From: Aestuariivivens sediminis
GTDB taxonomy: Bacteria > Bacteroidota > Bacteroidia > Flavobacteriales > Flavobacteriaceae
Assembly: GCF_022662105.1 (NCBI RefSeq)
Contig: NZ_JAKMCP010000007.1
Span: 62,001-126,000, forward strand
Reading direction: 5' to 3'
Length of the DNA: 64,000 bases
The position numbers were made by a program, and so were the translations under genes. Positions 33,659 to 43,882 of this stretch are shown piece after piece. Numbering within the stretch: position 1 is the first letter of the stretch; each line of letters begins with the position of its first letter. The notes under the pieces were generated by a model. It saw nothing but the letters and a program-made list of their open reading frames with translations. It did no database searches and was not told the DNA's origin.

Positions 33659-35290
33659 ATGAAAACTTCAGACACCTTACTCAAAGACACGAGTTTAGAA
33701 CAATATGGTATAACGGCTGGTATTGTGAATTGGAATTTAGCCCCGGAAGAACTTCAAAAAATTACTATCGAAAAAGGAATGGGTCGCGAAACCTCTAATG
33801 GTACCTTGGCCATTAATACAGGGAAATTCACCGGACGTTCTCCCCAGGACCGATTTATTGTTAAAGACGATTATACTGCAGATAAGGTATGGTGGGGAAA
33901 AACGAATAAAGCGGTAACTCCCGAAAATTTTGACCGATTGCAAAATGAAATTATAAGCTACCTTTCGGGAAAAGAAATTTACGCCAGGGATGGCTATGTT
34001 TGTGCCGAACCGGAATACAGAACTCAGATAAGAACCATCACGGAATATCCCTGGTCTAACTTATTTGTTTACAACATGTTTTTGAGACCAAGTGCCAAGG
34101 AGTTAGAAAACTTTAAGGAAGATTGGCTTATCTTATGTGCTCCCGGTTACGAATGTCCGGACCCTAAAGGGTATGGTATACGTCAGGGTAATTTTTCCAT
34201 CCTGAACTTTACCAAGAAAATTGCCTTGGTTGGGGGATCTGCTTATACCGGTGAAATGAAAAAGGGCATCTTTTCAGCCTTAAATTTGATTTTACCAACC
34301 GAAAAAAATGTATTGCCCATGCACTGTTCTGCCAACGTTGGGAAAAAAGGAGATACTGCTATTTTCTTTGGGTTATCAGGTACAGGTAAAACGACACTTT
34401 CCGCCGATCCTGACAGAAAACTAATTGGTGATGACGAACATGGTTGGACGGCAGACAACACCATTTTCAATTTTGAGGGAGGTTGCTATGCAAAAGTCAT
34501 AGATTTAACTGAAGAAAAAGAACCGGACATATACCGAGCTATAAGACCAGGAGCTTTACTTGAAAATGTCGTGTTTAAAGATAATGGCGAACCGGATTAC
34601 GAAGATAGCAGCATTACTCAAAATACCCGGGTAAGCTATCCTATTTATCACATTGAAAATATTCAGGAAACCCTGTATGCCAATAATCCAAAGCATATAT
34701 TTTTCTTGACCTGTGATGCCTTTGGTGTCCTACCTCCTGTTTCCAAATTAACGCCCGGCCAGGCGGCTTATCACTTCATTTCGGGCTATACGGCAAAGGT
34801 TGCCGGAACAGAAGCCGGCATTACGGAACCAGTTCCGTCATTTTCTGCCTGTTTTGGTGAACCTTTTATGCCATTGCACCCAACCGTTTATGGCGAAATG
34901 TTGAGCAAAAAAATGCAGGAGGCCGGTGTGAATGTATGGCTCATTAATACAGGGTGGAGCGGCGGCCCCTATGGCATTGGATCTCGAATAAAACTAAAAT
35001 ATACAAGAGCCATGATTACGGCTATCCTGAATGGCGATTTAGATGGCGTGGATTACGAACAAAATTTTATTTTCGGCTTGTTTATGCCCAAATACTGTCC
35101 CGGTGTACCAACTGAGATTCTGGATCCAATGAACACCTGGCTACAAAAAGGGGCCTATATTGGTAAAGCCATCCAACTAGCACACTCATTTCATTTAAAT
35201 TTTGAGAAATTCACACAACAAGCGTCTCAGCAAATTATTGAAGGTGGACCACTAATTGATGAACACCATCACTTAAATGAACACTTTTAA
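33659..35290 (+). CDS. pckA: Phosphoenolpyruvate carboxykinase (ATP)
   Basis: A 543-residue ATP-type PEPCK, converting oxaloacetate and ATP to PEP, CO2 and ADP for gluconeogenesis. Landmarks are GKFTGRSPQDRFIV, the oxaloacetate/Mn site around LPMHCSANVGKKGDTAIFFG, the P-loop GLSGTGKTTLSAD (kinase-1a), the kinase-2 motif LIGDDEHGW, and TGWSGGPYGIGSR. The length is normal. Its own ATG lies 40 nt behind the SLC13 stop, and a terminator follows, so the pair may be an operon. Confidence 0.97.
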   Translation: MKTSDTLLKDTSLEQYGITAGIVNWNLAPEELQKITIEKGMGRETSNGTLAINTGKFTGRSPQDRFIVKDDYTADKVWWGKTNKAVTPENFDRLQNEIISYLSGKEIYARDGYVCAEPEYRTQIRTITEYPWSNLFVYNMFLRPSAKELENFKEDWLILCAPGYECPDPKGYGIRQGNFSILNFTKKIALVGGSAYTGEMKKGIFSALNLILPTEKNVLPMHCSANVGKKGDTAIFFGLSGTGKTTLSADPDRKLIGDDEHGWTADNTIFNFEGGCYAKVIDLTEEKEPDIYRAIRPGALLENVVFKDNGEPDYEDSSITQNTRVSYPIYHIENIQETLYANNPKHIFFLTCDAFGVLPPVSKLTPGQAAYHFISGYTAKVAGTEAGITEPVPSFSACFGEPFMPLHPTVYGEMLSKKMQEAGVNVWLINTGWSGGPYGIGSRIKLKYTRAMITAILNGDLDGVDYEQNFIFGLFMPKYCPGVPTEILDPMNTWLQKGAYIGKAIQLAHSFHLNFEKFTQQASQQIIEGGPLIDEHHHLNEHF

Positions 35291-35306
35291 TAGGTTCTTA
35301 TTAACC

Positions 35307-35339
35307 GTAAAAGGGGCTCTCTTCCGGAGCTCCTTTTAC
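35307..35339 (+). terminator. Intrinsic terminator after pckA
   Basis: A 13-bp stem (35307-35319 with 35327-35339, one G-U pair) has a 7-nt loop. The T-run is inside the 3' arm (CCTTTTAC). Confidence 0.7.
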
Positions 35340-35394
35340 ATTGTAAGAAACACTAATCTTTTAATTTAATTCAGAACACATATATTTACAGGTA

Positions 35395-36066
35395 ATGAAA
35401 AACCTTGTATTCGTTTTAGGTTTTACTTTAACATTTTGTACAGGTCATGCACAACTTAATCCTGAGGACAAATTAGGGATTAGTTATGAATTTGGGACTA
35501 CCCATAAAATATCTGAAAACTTCAGCATCAGTACCTATTCCCTGTTATGGCTCTATGAGGTCAATGATAATTTTAATTTTATCTTGTTAAATGCCGGTCT
35601 TAACTATCAAATAACGCCCCATGCATCCGGATCCATTTCTTACGGCTATTCGGATTATGACGGGACAATCGATATCTCATCTCCCCATACTCTTGAAAAC
35701 CGAATATCTGAACATATTGTTTACAAGCACCATTTAATTAAAGTCCCTCTGGAGCATCGATTTAAAGTGGAACATCGCTTTTTAAGAACCCCAACATCAA
35801 AACAAACGGTAACCCGGTTTCGATACCGCATTGCAACCCAACTTAAACTCAGTCATGCGCTATTTATTTATTTAAAAAACGAATGGCTGCTTTCTCCTAA
35901 TTTGAGTAACACCCCGGAAAACCGGTTTAATGGTGGATTGGGCATCCATTGGAATAAATCGAGCACGGTTCTACTAGGATATTTCAACAGAAACACCATG
36001 AATAGGATGAACCTGCATAGACTTCAAGTCGGGCTGTTTATCAAAACAGATTGGAGAAAGAAATAA
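35395..36066 (+). CDS. DUF2490 outer-membrane-type protein
   Basis: A 223-residue exported protein with a Sec signal (MKNLVFVLGFTLTFCTGHAQ). The mature part is a run of amphipathic beta strands ending in HRLQVGLFIKTDW, with an aromatic residue near the end, as in outer membrane beta-barrels. The stretch EHRFKVEHRFLR, followed by FRYRIATQLKL, fits DUF2490. The family is common in Bacteroidota and has no known function; a small outer membrane barrel is likely. It converges with the TMEM175 gene with only 2 nt between stops. Confidence 0.82.
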   Translation: MKNLVFVLGFTLTFCTGHAQLNPEDKLGISYEFGTTHKISENFSISTYSLLWLYEVNDNFNFILLNAGLNYQITPHASGSISYGYSDYDGTIDISSPHTLENRISEHIVYKHHLIKVPLEHRFKVEHRFLRTPTSKQTVTRFRYRIATQLKLSHALFIYLKNEWLLSPNLSNTPENRFNGGLGIHWNKSSTVLLGYFNRNTMNRMNLHRLQVGLFIKTDWRKK

Positions 36067-36068
36067 GG

Positions 36069-36656
36069 TTACTCTGTGAATTCAGCTTTCAAGGTTTTTT
36101 CTATGCGACGATCCGGAATAAGCCAAATTACAGCGACCAAGATATAAAAGAAACCACTTATCCAAACGTTGAGCAATGCACCTGTAATCCCTAATATATA
36201 TAAAACAGGAGACATTTTCCCCTTGATATCCCTGCCCAGGGCTTTTGCTAAAATGGAATCTTTACCGTGACTTTTTATAATCAACGCCTGTAAAACAAAA
36301 TAGGCTATGGCCGCACCTAACAAAATTATACCATATAAGAAAACAGATGCCGCAGTAAAATGATTTTCACCCATCCACCCGGTAACAAATGGGATTAGGG
36401 ACAACCAAAACAGCAAATGCATGTTTGCCCATAATATGCCACCGGTGACATGTCTAACGGTCTGCATCATATGATGATGGTTATTCCAATAAATGGCTAA
36501 GTAAATAAAACTCAGCACATAACTTCCAAAAACAGGGAGTAAGGGTTTTAAATCCTCAAAGTCGCCTCCATGGGGGACTTTTAATTCCAATACCATAATG
36601 GTGATAATGATCGCCAAAACGCCATCCGTGAAGGCTTCCAGTCTTCCTTTGGTCAT
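36069..36656 (-). CDS. TMEM175-family potassium channel (DUF1211)
   Basis: A 195-residue membrane protein with six hydrophobic helices. RLEAFTDGVLAIIITIMVLEL at the N-terminus is the hallmark of bacterial TMEM175, whose first helix forms the hydrophobic gate and ends in a conserved FSDG-like motif, here FTDG. The second conserved helix NNHHHMMQTVRH is also present. Bacterial members form tetrameric leak channels for potassium. It is monocistronic or part of a minus-strand unit with the MATE gene 48 nt away. Confidence 0.86.
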   Translation of the reverse strand: MTKGRLEAFTDGVLAIIITIMVLELKVPHGGDFEDLKPLLPVFGSYVLSFIYLAIYWNNHHHMMQTVRHVTGGILWANMHLLFWLSLIPFVTGWMGENHFTAASVFLYGIILLGAAIAYFVLQALIIKSHGKDSILAKALGRDIKGKMSPVLYILGITGALLNVWISGFFYILVAVIWLIPDRRIEKTLKAEFTE

Positions 36657-36704
36657 GATACAATTGGTTTAGTTGTTTCAGGACAGTAATTTACGAATTT
36701 ACGT

Positions 36705-38111
36705 TTACACCACAACAGTTTTCCAGTCCCCTTTCTTAAACCAAATTATAGCAATAATCGCAATCCATACTTCGGCAAGCGTTATGGCCCAAAATACACC
36801 CGAAGGCCCAAAATCCAAACTCATGGCCATGAGATAGGCAAATGGCAATTGAAATAACCAAAAGCACACAAAATTAATGTAGGTCGGGGTCTTGGTATCT
36901 CCTGCCCCATTAAATGCGTTAATGACCACCATACCATAACCATAAAAAATATAGCCCGCAGCAATAATACGCAAACATAAACTCCCATAGTTCACCACAT
37001 CGGGAGTCGTATTAAATAAGGTAATAATTTGTGGCGCAAACCCCAGGTATCCCAGGGAAACCAAACCCATAAAAATAGCACTGTATTTTCCCGTTTTCCA
37101 AACCGACTGTTCAGCCCGCTCCGGTTTTTGAGCTCCTAAATTTTGACCCACTAAAGTAGCAGCTGCATTACTCATTCCCCATGCCGGCATTATGGTGAAC
37201 ATCATCACCCGGATGGCAATGGTATAACCCGCAAGAACTTCACTCCCGAACTCACTCATAATACGCATCAAAAACACCCAGGATGAGGTTCCAATTAAAA
37301 ACTGTCCGATGCCACCCAGAGACACCTTAATTAAATTAAACATGACCTTGAGGTCTAATATCAAATCCTTAAACCCGATTTTAATTTTACTGTATCCGAT
37401 AAACAAAATGGCCAATTGAAATATTACAGCCGTCCCCCGACCTATCGTGGTTGCTATTGCTGCCCCCTGAACACCAAATTCCGGTATAGGCCCGAAACCA
37501 AAAATAAAAATGGGATCCAGAATGATATTCAGTCCGTTGGAGAGTACTAAGGTCCACATAGCCACTGATGCATCCCCCGCACCCCTAAAAACCGCATTTA
37601 TTAAAAATAATAACATAATGGTTACATTTCCACCAAGAAGTACCTGTGTGTAACCAAACCCCTCTTCAATCAAATCGGTTTCCCCACCCATAAGGGCTAA
37701 AATGTTTTTGGGAAACAATATGCCGATTGTACTTATAATTGCAGCAACAAAGACACCAAGAAAGATCACCTGAACGGTGGCCATGGCAGCCCCTTTTAAA
37801 TCCTTCTCTCCAACCCGTCGAGCCACTACTGCCGTGGCTGCCATGCTTAAACCTATGGCTACCGCATATACCAGGGTGATTACGGATTCTGTTAAACCGA
37901 TGGTTGCGACAGCATTTACACTAACCTGAGATACATATAGAATATCCACCAATGCGAAAATGGACTCCATGAGCATTTCCAGGATCATGGGAATGGATAG
38001 CATAAATACCGCTCTTCGAATACTTCCAGAAGTAAATTCCTGTTCCTTACCTGTAACGGCTATTTTAAAATAATGAATGAATTGTTTTAAGGTAATTTTA
38101 TTTGATTGCAT
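36705..38111 (-). CDS. MATE family efflux transporter
   Basis: A 468-residue multidrug and toxin extrusion transporter with 12 predicted helices in two repeats. MLSIPMILEMLMESIFALVDILYVSQV at the first helix and QNLGAQKPERAEQ after helix 7 match the NorM/DinF-type pattern, as does the second-half GYGMVVINAFNGAGDTKTP. MATE proteins export cationic drugs using sodium or proton gradients. The N-terminus has a roughly 30-residue cytoplasmic lead with KEQEFTSGSIRRAV, normal for the Bacteroidota subgroup. The substrate is unknown. Confidence 0.9.
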   Translation of the reverse strand: MQSNKITLKQFIHYFKIAVTGKEQEFTSGSIRRAVFMLSIPMILEMLMESIFALVDILYVSQVSVNAVATIGLTESVITLVYAVAIGLSMAATAVVARRVGEKDLKGAAMATVQVIFLGVFVAAIISTIGILFPKNILALMGGETDLIEEGFGYTQVLLGGNVTIMLLFLINAVFRGAGDASVAMWTLVLSNGLNIILDPIFIFGFGPIPEFGVQGAAIATTIGRGTAVIFQLAILFIGYSKIKIGFKDLILDLKVMFNLIKVSLGGIGQFLIGTSSWVFLMRIMSEFGSEVLAGYTIAIRVMMFTIMPAWGMSNAAATLVGQNLGAQKPERAEQSVWKTGKYSAIFMGLVSLGYLGFAPQIITLFNTTPDVVNYGSLCLRIIAAGYIFYGYGMVVINAFNGAGDTKTPTYINFVCFWLFQLPFAYLMAMSLDFGPSGVFWAITLAEVWIAIIAIIWFKKGDWKTVVV

Positions 38112-38308
38112 TCTAAGTCAATAATAAAGATAAACGTAGCCAAATGTAACCTAAGACATCCAGCGCTTTTTTTGTTCGAGAGGATCTCGATACCAAACGG
38201 AAGTAGAATTAAACAATCATAAGCCACAAATATGAACAAATAATTTAAAACTACAAAATTGTTTCTTATGGTTTCAGGCAATATGTATCTTCGCAAAAAA
38301 AAAAATTT

Positions 38309-38965
38309 ATGCTCAAAGCGGTCATATTTGATATGGACGGGGTTATTGTAGACAGTGAGCCCCTTCACCGTAAAGCCTATGATCTGATGTTCGAAGAGGT
38401 GAACATCCAGGTTAGTGATGCCCTGTATGAATCGTATACGGGAAAAGCGACCTTGCCTATCTGTCAGGACCTTTGCCAACAATTTAATCTGAAGGCACTT
38501 CCTGAAACCTTAGTGGCCCTAAAGCGCAAGCATTACAGATATTTGTTCGACAATGACCAAAGTTTTACCCTTATTGATGGTGTTTTGGATTTAATTAAGG
38601 ATTACCATTCCAACGGATTAACATTGGTATTAGGGTCTTCGGCATCCATGCCGAATATTGAACGCATTTTTGATCGCTTTGAGCTTAACAGGTATTTTAA
38701 GGCCAAATTAAGTGGCGCCGATCTAAACCAATCCAAACCACATCCCGAAATTTTTATTAAAGCGGCTCAGGCGTCGGGTTACAGCCATAAAGAATGCATG
38801 GTTATTGAAGACTCCACCAATGGTATTGAAGCTGCCCGTGCAGCCGATATTTTTTGTGTTGGGTACGACAGTAAGCACTCCAAAAACCAGGATTATTCTT
38901 TGGCAGACCAGGTGATCACAGATTTTAAAAGCATCTCTTTTGACCGATTATCCCATCTTTTCTAA
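38309..38965 (+). CDS. HAD hydrolase, beta-phosphoglucomutase-like
   Basis: A 218-residue class IA HAD phosphatase or mutase. The catalytic DMDGVIVDSEP gives nucleophile Asp8 and acid Asp10. A helical cap (about 20-85) follows, with motif II in VLGSSASM, motif III Lys in SKPHPEIF and motif IV EDSTNGIEAA. The pattern DSEPLH and the cap match beta-phosphoglucomutase / 2-deoxyglucose-6-phosphatase relatives; the substrate is not certain. It is convergent with mscL after 14 nt. Confidence 0.88.
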   Translation: MLKAVIFDMDGVIVDSEPLHRKAYDLMFEEVNIQVSDALYESYTGKATLPICQDLCQQFNLKALPETLVALKRKHYRYLFDNDQSFTLIDGVLDLIKDYHSNGLTLVLGSSASMPNIERIFDRFELNRYFKAKLSGADLNQSKPHPEIFIKAAQASGYSHKECMVIEDSTNGIEAARAADIFCVGYDSKHSKNQDYSLADQVITDFKSISFDRLSHLF

Positions 38966-38979
38966 TGGCATGCGATACC

Positions 38980-39429
38980 CTACTTTTTTTCCTTTGATTG
39001 TAACAGCGTATTCTGTTCTTCAACCAACTCGGTAAGCCTGGACAGCAGTTCTATATCCTTTGGGGTGGCTACCGTGTCATCTTTTGAATCGTGAGCCCTA
39101 TTCCGAAGTCTATTCATAAACTTAACCACAACAAATACGGTAAATCCGATAATTAAAAAATCTAAAAAAGCCTCCCCAAACGCCCCATATCCAATGGCCA
39201 CTTCATTGGTTTTTAGGGTGCCATCCATATTTTTAACGGCTTCTTTTAAAATAATTCGCTTATCCTGAAAATTTACACCATTGGTAAGTAAGGAAAGCGG
39301 TGGCAGCATGACCTTTTTTACCAACACATCTATTACTTTATTAAATGCCGCTCCTATAATAATACCAATGGCCATATCCATCATATTACCCTTAACAGCA
39401 AACTCTTTAAATTCCTTAAATAATCCCAT
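38980..39429 (-). CDS. mscL: Large-conductance mechanosensitive channel
   Basis: The 149-residue MscL, a pentameric channel opening under membrane tension to release osmolytes. The N-terminal FKEFAVKGNMMDMAIGIIIGAAFNKVI contains the amphipathic helix and pore-lining helix, and AFGEAFLDFLIIGFTVFVVVKFMNRL is the second helix. The C-terminal charged helix LLSRLTELVEEQNTLL is intact. The periplasmic loop is somewhat longer than in E. coli. Confidence 0.94.
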   Translation of the reverse strand: MGLFKEFKEFAVKGNMMDMAIGIIIGAAFNKVIDVLVKKVMLPPLSLLTNGVNFQDKRIILKEAVKNMDGTLKTNEVAIGYGAFGEAFLDFLIIGFTVFVVVKFMNRLRNRAHDSKDDTVATPKDIELLSRLTELVEEQNTLLQSKEKK

Positions 39430-39509
39430 AATTCATGTTTTAGATATACAAAACTAAAGGAATATGGGGTATAACCGAAGCCATTTCATTAAGAAAATGG
39501 TAAAAGCAA

Positions 39510-42500
39510 CTATGATTTAAAATGTTTGGTATAGCCTCTGTACCCAAAAAATCCAAGCAAGGCAATCGCTGAAAGGGCAATGGCTATGATTTTAAAACTG
39601 GCTATTTGTTGTCCGGACTGATACGAGTGCAATCCCGATAAATAAAAATTTACACCAAAATAAGTGAAAATGATAAAGGCTATGGCGATAACCGAGCACA
39701 AGTTAAAGAACCATCGTCCACGAAGACCGGGAATCAATCGCATGTGAATCACAAAGGCATATATCATAATACTAATGAGTGCCCAGGTTTCCTTGGGATC
39801 CCATCCCCAATAGCGTCCCCAACTTTCATTGGCCCACATACCCCCCAAAAAATTACCAATGGTTAGCATGACCAGGCCAACGGTTAAGGCCATTTCATTA
39901 ATAATGGTCAGTTCTTTAATGTTCAATTTCATTTTGGTTTTATTCTTTCGGGATGAAATAGCCATAAGAAACAAAGACACCACACCTAAAATCATACCCA
40001 GAGTAAAGGGTCCATAACTTGCCACAATAATGGCAACGTGAATCATGAGCCAATAGCTGTTCAAAACAGGCTGAAGGTTACCAATAGCCGGATCCATCCA
40101 CTGGAAATGCGCTACCATTAATAATATTGAAGTTACAAAAGCTGTGGAAGCCAGGGTCAGGTTACTCTTTCTACCAAATATCAACCCAAATAACATCGTT
40201 GCCCAAGCCACATAAATCATGGATTCATAGGCATTACTCCACGGCGCATGCCCGGACACATACCAGCGCGCAATCAAACCTATTAAATGTAATACAAATA
40301 ACCCCACAATAATCCATTTCAAGAGATTTATGACCACGTTTATGGATTTACTCTTATCCCTTAAAATCTGAACAATCAACAACACAAACATTAAAGTACC
40401 GGCATACATATACCAACTGAATATGTTTTTAAAAATATCGTACTTATTGTAAAGGACTTCGGTATGGATCTTATCATCCGTCAACATAACCTCGGCTCCA
40501 TATTTATGCTGTGTCTTGGTGAAAGCGCTTAACAGTTTCTCTGCTTCTGAAAAATCACCACTTTTTTTAGCACTGTCCAGGGTAAACAAATAGGCCCTGA
40601 GGCCATTTTTTATAAAATTCCCATAAAGCGAATCTTCAATTTTATGGGTGTTAAATCTGTAATCGTAAGCCGAAATCCATTTATTATTATCATCATTCGG
40701 TATTGGAAACAGTCTTAAGGATTCTCCCTCAATGGTATTGTACAACAAATTTACACGTTTATGGGCCTCCTGGATTTCTTTTTGATAACCATTAGGTTTA
40801 GTGGTGTTAAAAGCCTCCTCAAGATAGGGCTGCAATTTATACTCTCCCCGCTCGGTAAAGAAATCGGCCAAGGTCACATACTTGTCCTCTATGCTGGTTC
40901 CTATAATGCGCCTAATGGTGTCTGCTTTTTTCTTTGCTAAATAAATGATGGGAATATTGTACCACAACCTCGGACTCTCCTGCATGGATAAAAAGATTTG
41001 GTGGGCATCAAAACCTTCATAACTATCGTGTTTACTCAATTTGCGTAACATTTCAGAAGCATAGGTGCTTACCGGCTTCATTCGTCCATCAGAATCTTGA
41101 ATAACCAGATGCGCAAATTTTTCAGCATGCGCTTTAGGGGTTATATTGACCGCCAAAATAGAATCCATCTGGGCTTTACCGGGCTTTAGGTGAGTTGCGG
41201 TTTGGGTCTCGTGATCATGACCCGGGTCTTGCGTTTGCGCTTGTAAAAATCCGCTAAGCCCCAGACATATCAAGAATACCGCAAGCCGTTTTGCCTTCTT
41301 TAATTTCACCTTTTTAAGTTGCTTCTTTAAATCGGAAAATCGGGATCCTTGGACAAATAAAATGGCCAATAATCCAAAGAAAAGCATAAAATAGCCAATG
41401 TAGGTAAAGAAGGTTCCCCAAAAATCATGGTTTACCGATAGAACAGTTCCTTTTTCATCAGAATCAAAACTCGACTGGAAGAAGCGATAGCCACGATGGT
41501 TTAGAATGTTATTCATATAAATCTTATAGTCGAAACTCCCTTGCTCCTTATCAATTACAGTAACATCACTGGAATAGGCCGAATTTATATTGGAGCCCGG
41601 AAATTTGTCTGCTACAAAATCGTTCAGCTTTATACTAAACGGTAAGGTTAAGGTCTTGGAACCATATTTAAAGGCAAAATCCAAACCGCCTAGATGTAGT
41701 TGTTTAAATTTATTATCTATCCCTTTTCCACCCAGTAAACCAATAGACTTGGTCTCTCCCTTAGTAGTTACTTTAAGGACTACGCCATCCAGATCATTTT
41801 TTAGCATTTGGGATTTTGCTACAACGCCAAAGACCCCTTTAACTACTGGCTTAGGGAATACCAATTGCATATTTCCAATAACATAACGCGAACGTAAAAA
41901 TAACGGCTGTAAGCTATCTTTAATTAATTGGCCTTGAGCCATGGTTGCCATGGTCATATATTCCCCTTCAAATGGCGATTTGATGCTTAACGAATCGTTT
42001 TGATACGTAATATTTACAGCACCATCGGTAGGCTTGTTCAGTGCAAAAAGGATATTGTGGATGTTCGCGACCTCACCAACTTTTAAAAAATGATTATGTG
42101 GCCCATTAGCACCGGCTTCCACAATCTTTAGATATTCTTCGCCCTGGTCATCCGGTAGTATATCTTCCTCCGCACCAGTGATAAACTTGTCCAAGGTAAT
42201 TGTAATCGGTTGTCCGTTATAATCGGTTTCAACCGTAAAATCGTTATCCAATCGTGGTGAAAAATCAACTTCAATCTCTAAAGGACGTCTTTGTGCAACA
42301 CCATCAATTTTATAATCTCCATCGATATAACATGTAATGTACGTTTTTTGAGATAAAAACGTGTTTTCCGTGGCCCCTTCACGAATGGCCATCATCCCTT
42401 CAAAACCAACATAGCGTGTAATACCGGCACCGATAAGAATAAATATAAATGCCAGATGAAGCATTAGGGTTGCCCATTTTTCTTTTTTATACAGTTTGAA

Positions 42501-42713
42501 TCTAAAAATGTTCCCTGTAAAATTGACGACAAACAGTACCAAAATAGACTCGAACCACCACGCATTATAAATTAATGTTCTGGTGAATGGCGTGGGCGAC
42601 GTATCTTGCCCGGCATCCAAAAACGTTCCGGTTGCCATAGCGGCAGCGAAGGCTATGAATAACATAGCCGTGAGCCTTGTAGAAAAAAGAATTTTGGCGA
42701 GTTTTTCTTGCAT
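39510..42713 (-). CDS. ccsBA: Fused ResB-CcsA cytochrome c maturation protein (System II)
   Basis: A 1067-residue membrane protein that combines both parts of System II cytochrome c biogenesis. Residues 1-420 are ResB-like, with hydrophobic helices near the N-terminus and a large periplasmic domain; a basic cytoplasmic stretch and a new helix follow near 470. The C-terminal third is CcsA: the heme-handling WWD motif GRYWGWDPKETWALISI near residue 968, and conserved His residues in the flanking helices. It transports heme and attaches it to apocytochromes, which fits the TsdA-like diheme cytochrome in this window. The ATG at 42713 is preferred to an in-frame GTG at 42722. Confidence 0.93.
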   Translation of the reverse strand: MQEKLAKILFSTRLTAMLFIAFAAAMATGTFLDAGQDTSPTPFTRTLIYNAWWFESILVLFVVNFTGNIFRFKLYKKEKWATLMLHLAFIFILIGAGITRYVGFEGMMAIREGATENTFLSQKTYITCYIDGDYKIDGVAQRRPLEIEVDFSPRLDNDFTVETDYNGQPITITLDKFITGAEEDILPDDQGEEYLKIVEAGANGPHNHFLKVGEVANIHNILFALNKPTDGAVNITYQNDSLSIKSPFEGEYMTMATMAQGQLIKDSLQPLFLRSRYVIGNMQLVFPKPVVKGVFGVVAKSQMLKNDLDGVVLKVTTKGETKSIGLLGGKGIDNKFKQLHLGGLDFAFKYGSKTLTLPFSIKLNDFVADKFPGSNINSAYSSDVTVIDKEQGSFDYKIYMNNILNHRGYRFFQSSFDSDEKGTVLSVNHDFWGTFFTYIGYFMLFFGLLAILFVQGSRFSDLKKQLKKVKLKKAKRLAVFLICLGLSGFLQAQTQDPGHDHETQTATHLKPGKAQMDSILAVNITPKAHAEKFAHLVIQDSDGRMKPVSTYASEMLRKLSKHDSYEGFDAHQIFLSMQESPRLWYNIPIIYLAKKKADTIRRIIGTSIEDKYVTLADFFTERGEYKLQPYLEEAFNTTKPNGYQKEIQEAHKRVNLLYNTIEGESLRLFPIPNDDNNKWISAYDYRFNTHKIEDSLYGNFIKNGLRAYLFTLDSAKKSGDFSEAEKLLSAFTKTQHKYGAEVMLTDDKIHTEVLYNKYDIFKNIFSWYMYAGTLMFVLLIVQILRDKSKSINVVINLLKWIIVGLFVLHLIGLIARWYVSGHAPWSNAYESMIYVAWATMLFGLIFGRKSNLTLASTAFVTSILLMVAHFQWMDPAIGNLQPVLNSYWLMIHVAIIVASYGPFTLGMILGVVSLFLMAISSRKNKTKMKLNIKELTIINEMALTVGLVMLTIGNFLGGMWANESWGRYWGWDPKETWALISIMIYAFVIHMRLIPGLRGRWFFNLCSVIAIAFIIFTYFGVNFYLSGLHSYQSGQQIASFKIIAIALSAIALLGFFGYRGYTKHFKS

Positions 42714-43073
42714 GGTACACACTCTTTTTGAGGTCGTGCAAATTTACATATTTCAATTTAGTTAATCGTGTTAAAATTACAGATAGTTACGGAATGGATT
42801 GAACGGCATTTAGATTTCCTCTAAACAGGATAGAAATGCTTTTAAAGGTTTAATGTCTTTTGGATGCCACCACGAGCCTAATGCGTTGTTATACATGTTG
42901 AACATTCTGGTATTCTACATGAAATGTACCACTGAGTATGAAATGCATATATACAACCCTGTACGACACGTCATGCCCATTCTAATTCTTGTTTCGGTCT
43001 TTAAGATGGTGGCTTGTCCATAAAGTTGTGATTACCTGTTTTTAAATATCACATTATTACCTATTTTAGCACC
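42714..43073. other. 360-nt divergent intergenic region
   Basis: It contains the promoter of ccsBA on the minus strand and that of the DUF2520 gene on the plus strand. A dyad TGTGAT-N15-ATCACA lies at 43027-43053, just before the DUF2520 start. No gene is supported. Confidence 0.45.
42739..42746 (-). promoter_or_regulatory. -7 element upstream of ccsBA
   Basis: On the minus strand this is TAAATTTG, an exact match to the Bacteroidota -7 consensus TAnnTTTG, about 25 nt before the ATG. No convincing -33 element was located. Confidence 0.4.
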
Positions 43074-43862
43074 ATGATTTCTGTTAGCATCCTTGGTGCA
43101 GGTAATGTCGCCACACATTTATACAAAGCGTTTGAAAAGGCTGAGAACATAACAGTTAATCAATGGTATAATAGGAGCCTAAGAGCCATTACATCCTATA
43201 AAACCAAGGTTGATATCACTGATGATCTGAATACTCTGCGAGAGTCCGATATCTATATTTTGGCGGTAAGCGATGATGCGGTTGCTGAATTATCGACGCA
43301 ACTCCCTTTTGAAAACCGATTGGTATTGCACACATCGGGCAGTGTCAATGTGCACGATCTGGATAAAAAAAACAGACGTGGCGTACTTTATCCTATACAA
43401 AGCTTCAGTAAAACTTCAGAAATCGATTTTAGTCAGGTACCGGTTTGTATAGAAACCCTGCATAAGCCGGATTACCATTTGGTTAAACAATTGGCCGTTA
43501 GTATGGGCAGCCCGACCAAAAAGGTGAATAGTGACCAACGGCGTTCGTTACACTTAGCTGCAGTTTTCGTTAACAATTTCACCAATCAATTATACCGCAT
43601 TGGACATGAAATTACCGAGGCCCATGGGGCTGAGTTCGAACTCTTAAAACCACTTATCCTGGAAACCGCAAAAAAAGTCCAAACGGTTTCTCCATATATG
43701 GCGCAGACGGGTCCTGCAAAACGCGGTGATGCAAAGACCATAAAAAGTCATTTAAAGCAACTCAATAAAAAACAGTACAGGGAGATTTACAAGTTACTGA
43801 CCTCCTCCATTCAGGAAACCCATGGCTCGGGTCCCTTCCGGCAATTACATTCCGAAGAATAA
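43074..43862 (+). CDS. DUF2520 Rossmann-fold protein
   Basis: A 262-residue protein with an N-terminal Rossmann nucleotide-binding motif ILGAGNVATHL (residues 6-16) and the F420/NADP-oxidoreductase-like segment YILAVSDDAVAEL. The DUF2520 C-terminal part, containing RRSLHLAAVFVNNFTNQLY and TGPAKRGDAKTIKSHL, follows. The fold suggests an NAD(P)-dependent dehydrogenase; the substrate is unknown. It lies 20 nt upstream of the KdsC-like phosphatase, an arrangement common in Flavobacteria, so the two are probably one transcript. Confidence 0.87.
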   Translation: MISVSILGAGNVATHLYKAFEKAENITVNQWYNRSLRAITSYKTKVDITDDLNTLRESDIYILAVSDDAVAELSTQLPFENRLVLHTSGSVNVHDLDKKNRRGVLYPIQSFSKTSEIDFSQVPVCIETLHKPDYHLVKQLAVSMGSPTKKVNSDQRRSLHLAAVFVNNFTNQLYRIGHEITEAHGAEFELLKPLILETAKKVQTVSPYMAQTGPAKRGDAKTIKSHLKQLNKKQYREIYKLLTSSIQETHGSGPFRQLHSEE

Positions 43863-43882
43863 TTAGGCTAAAACAAAAAACA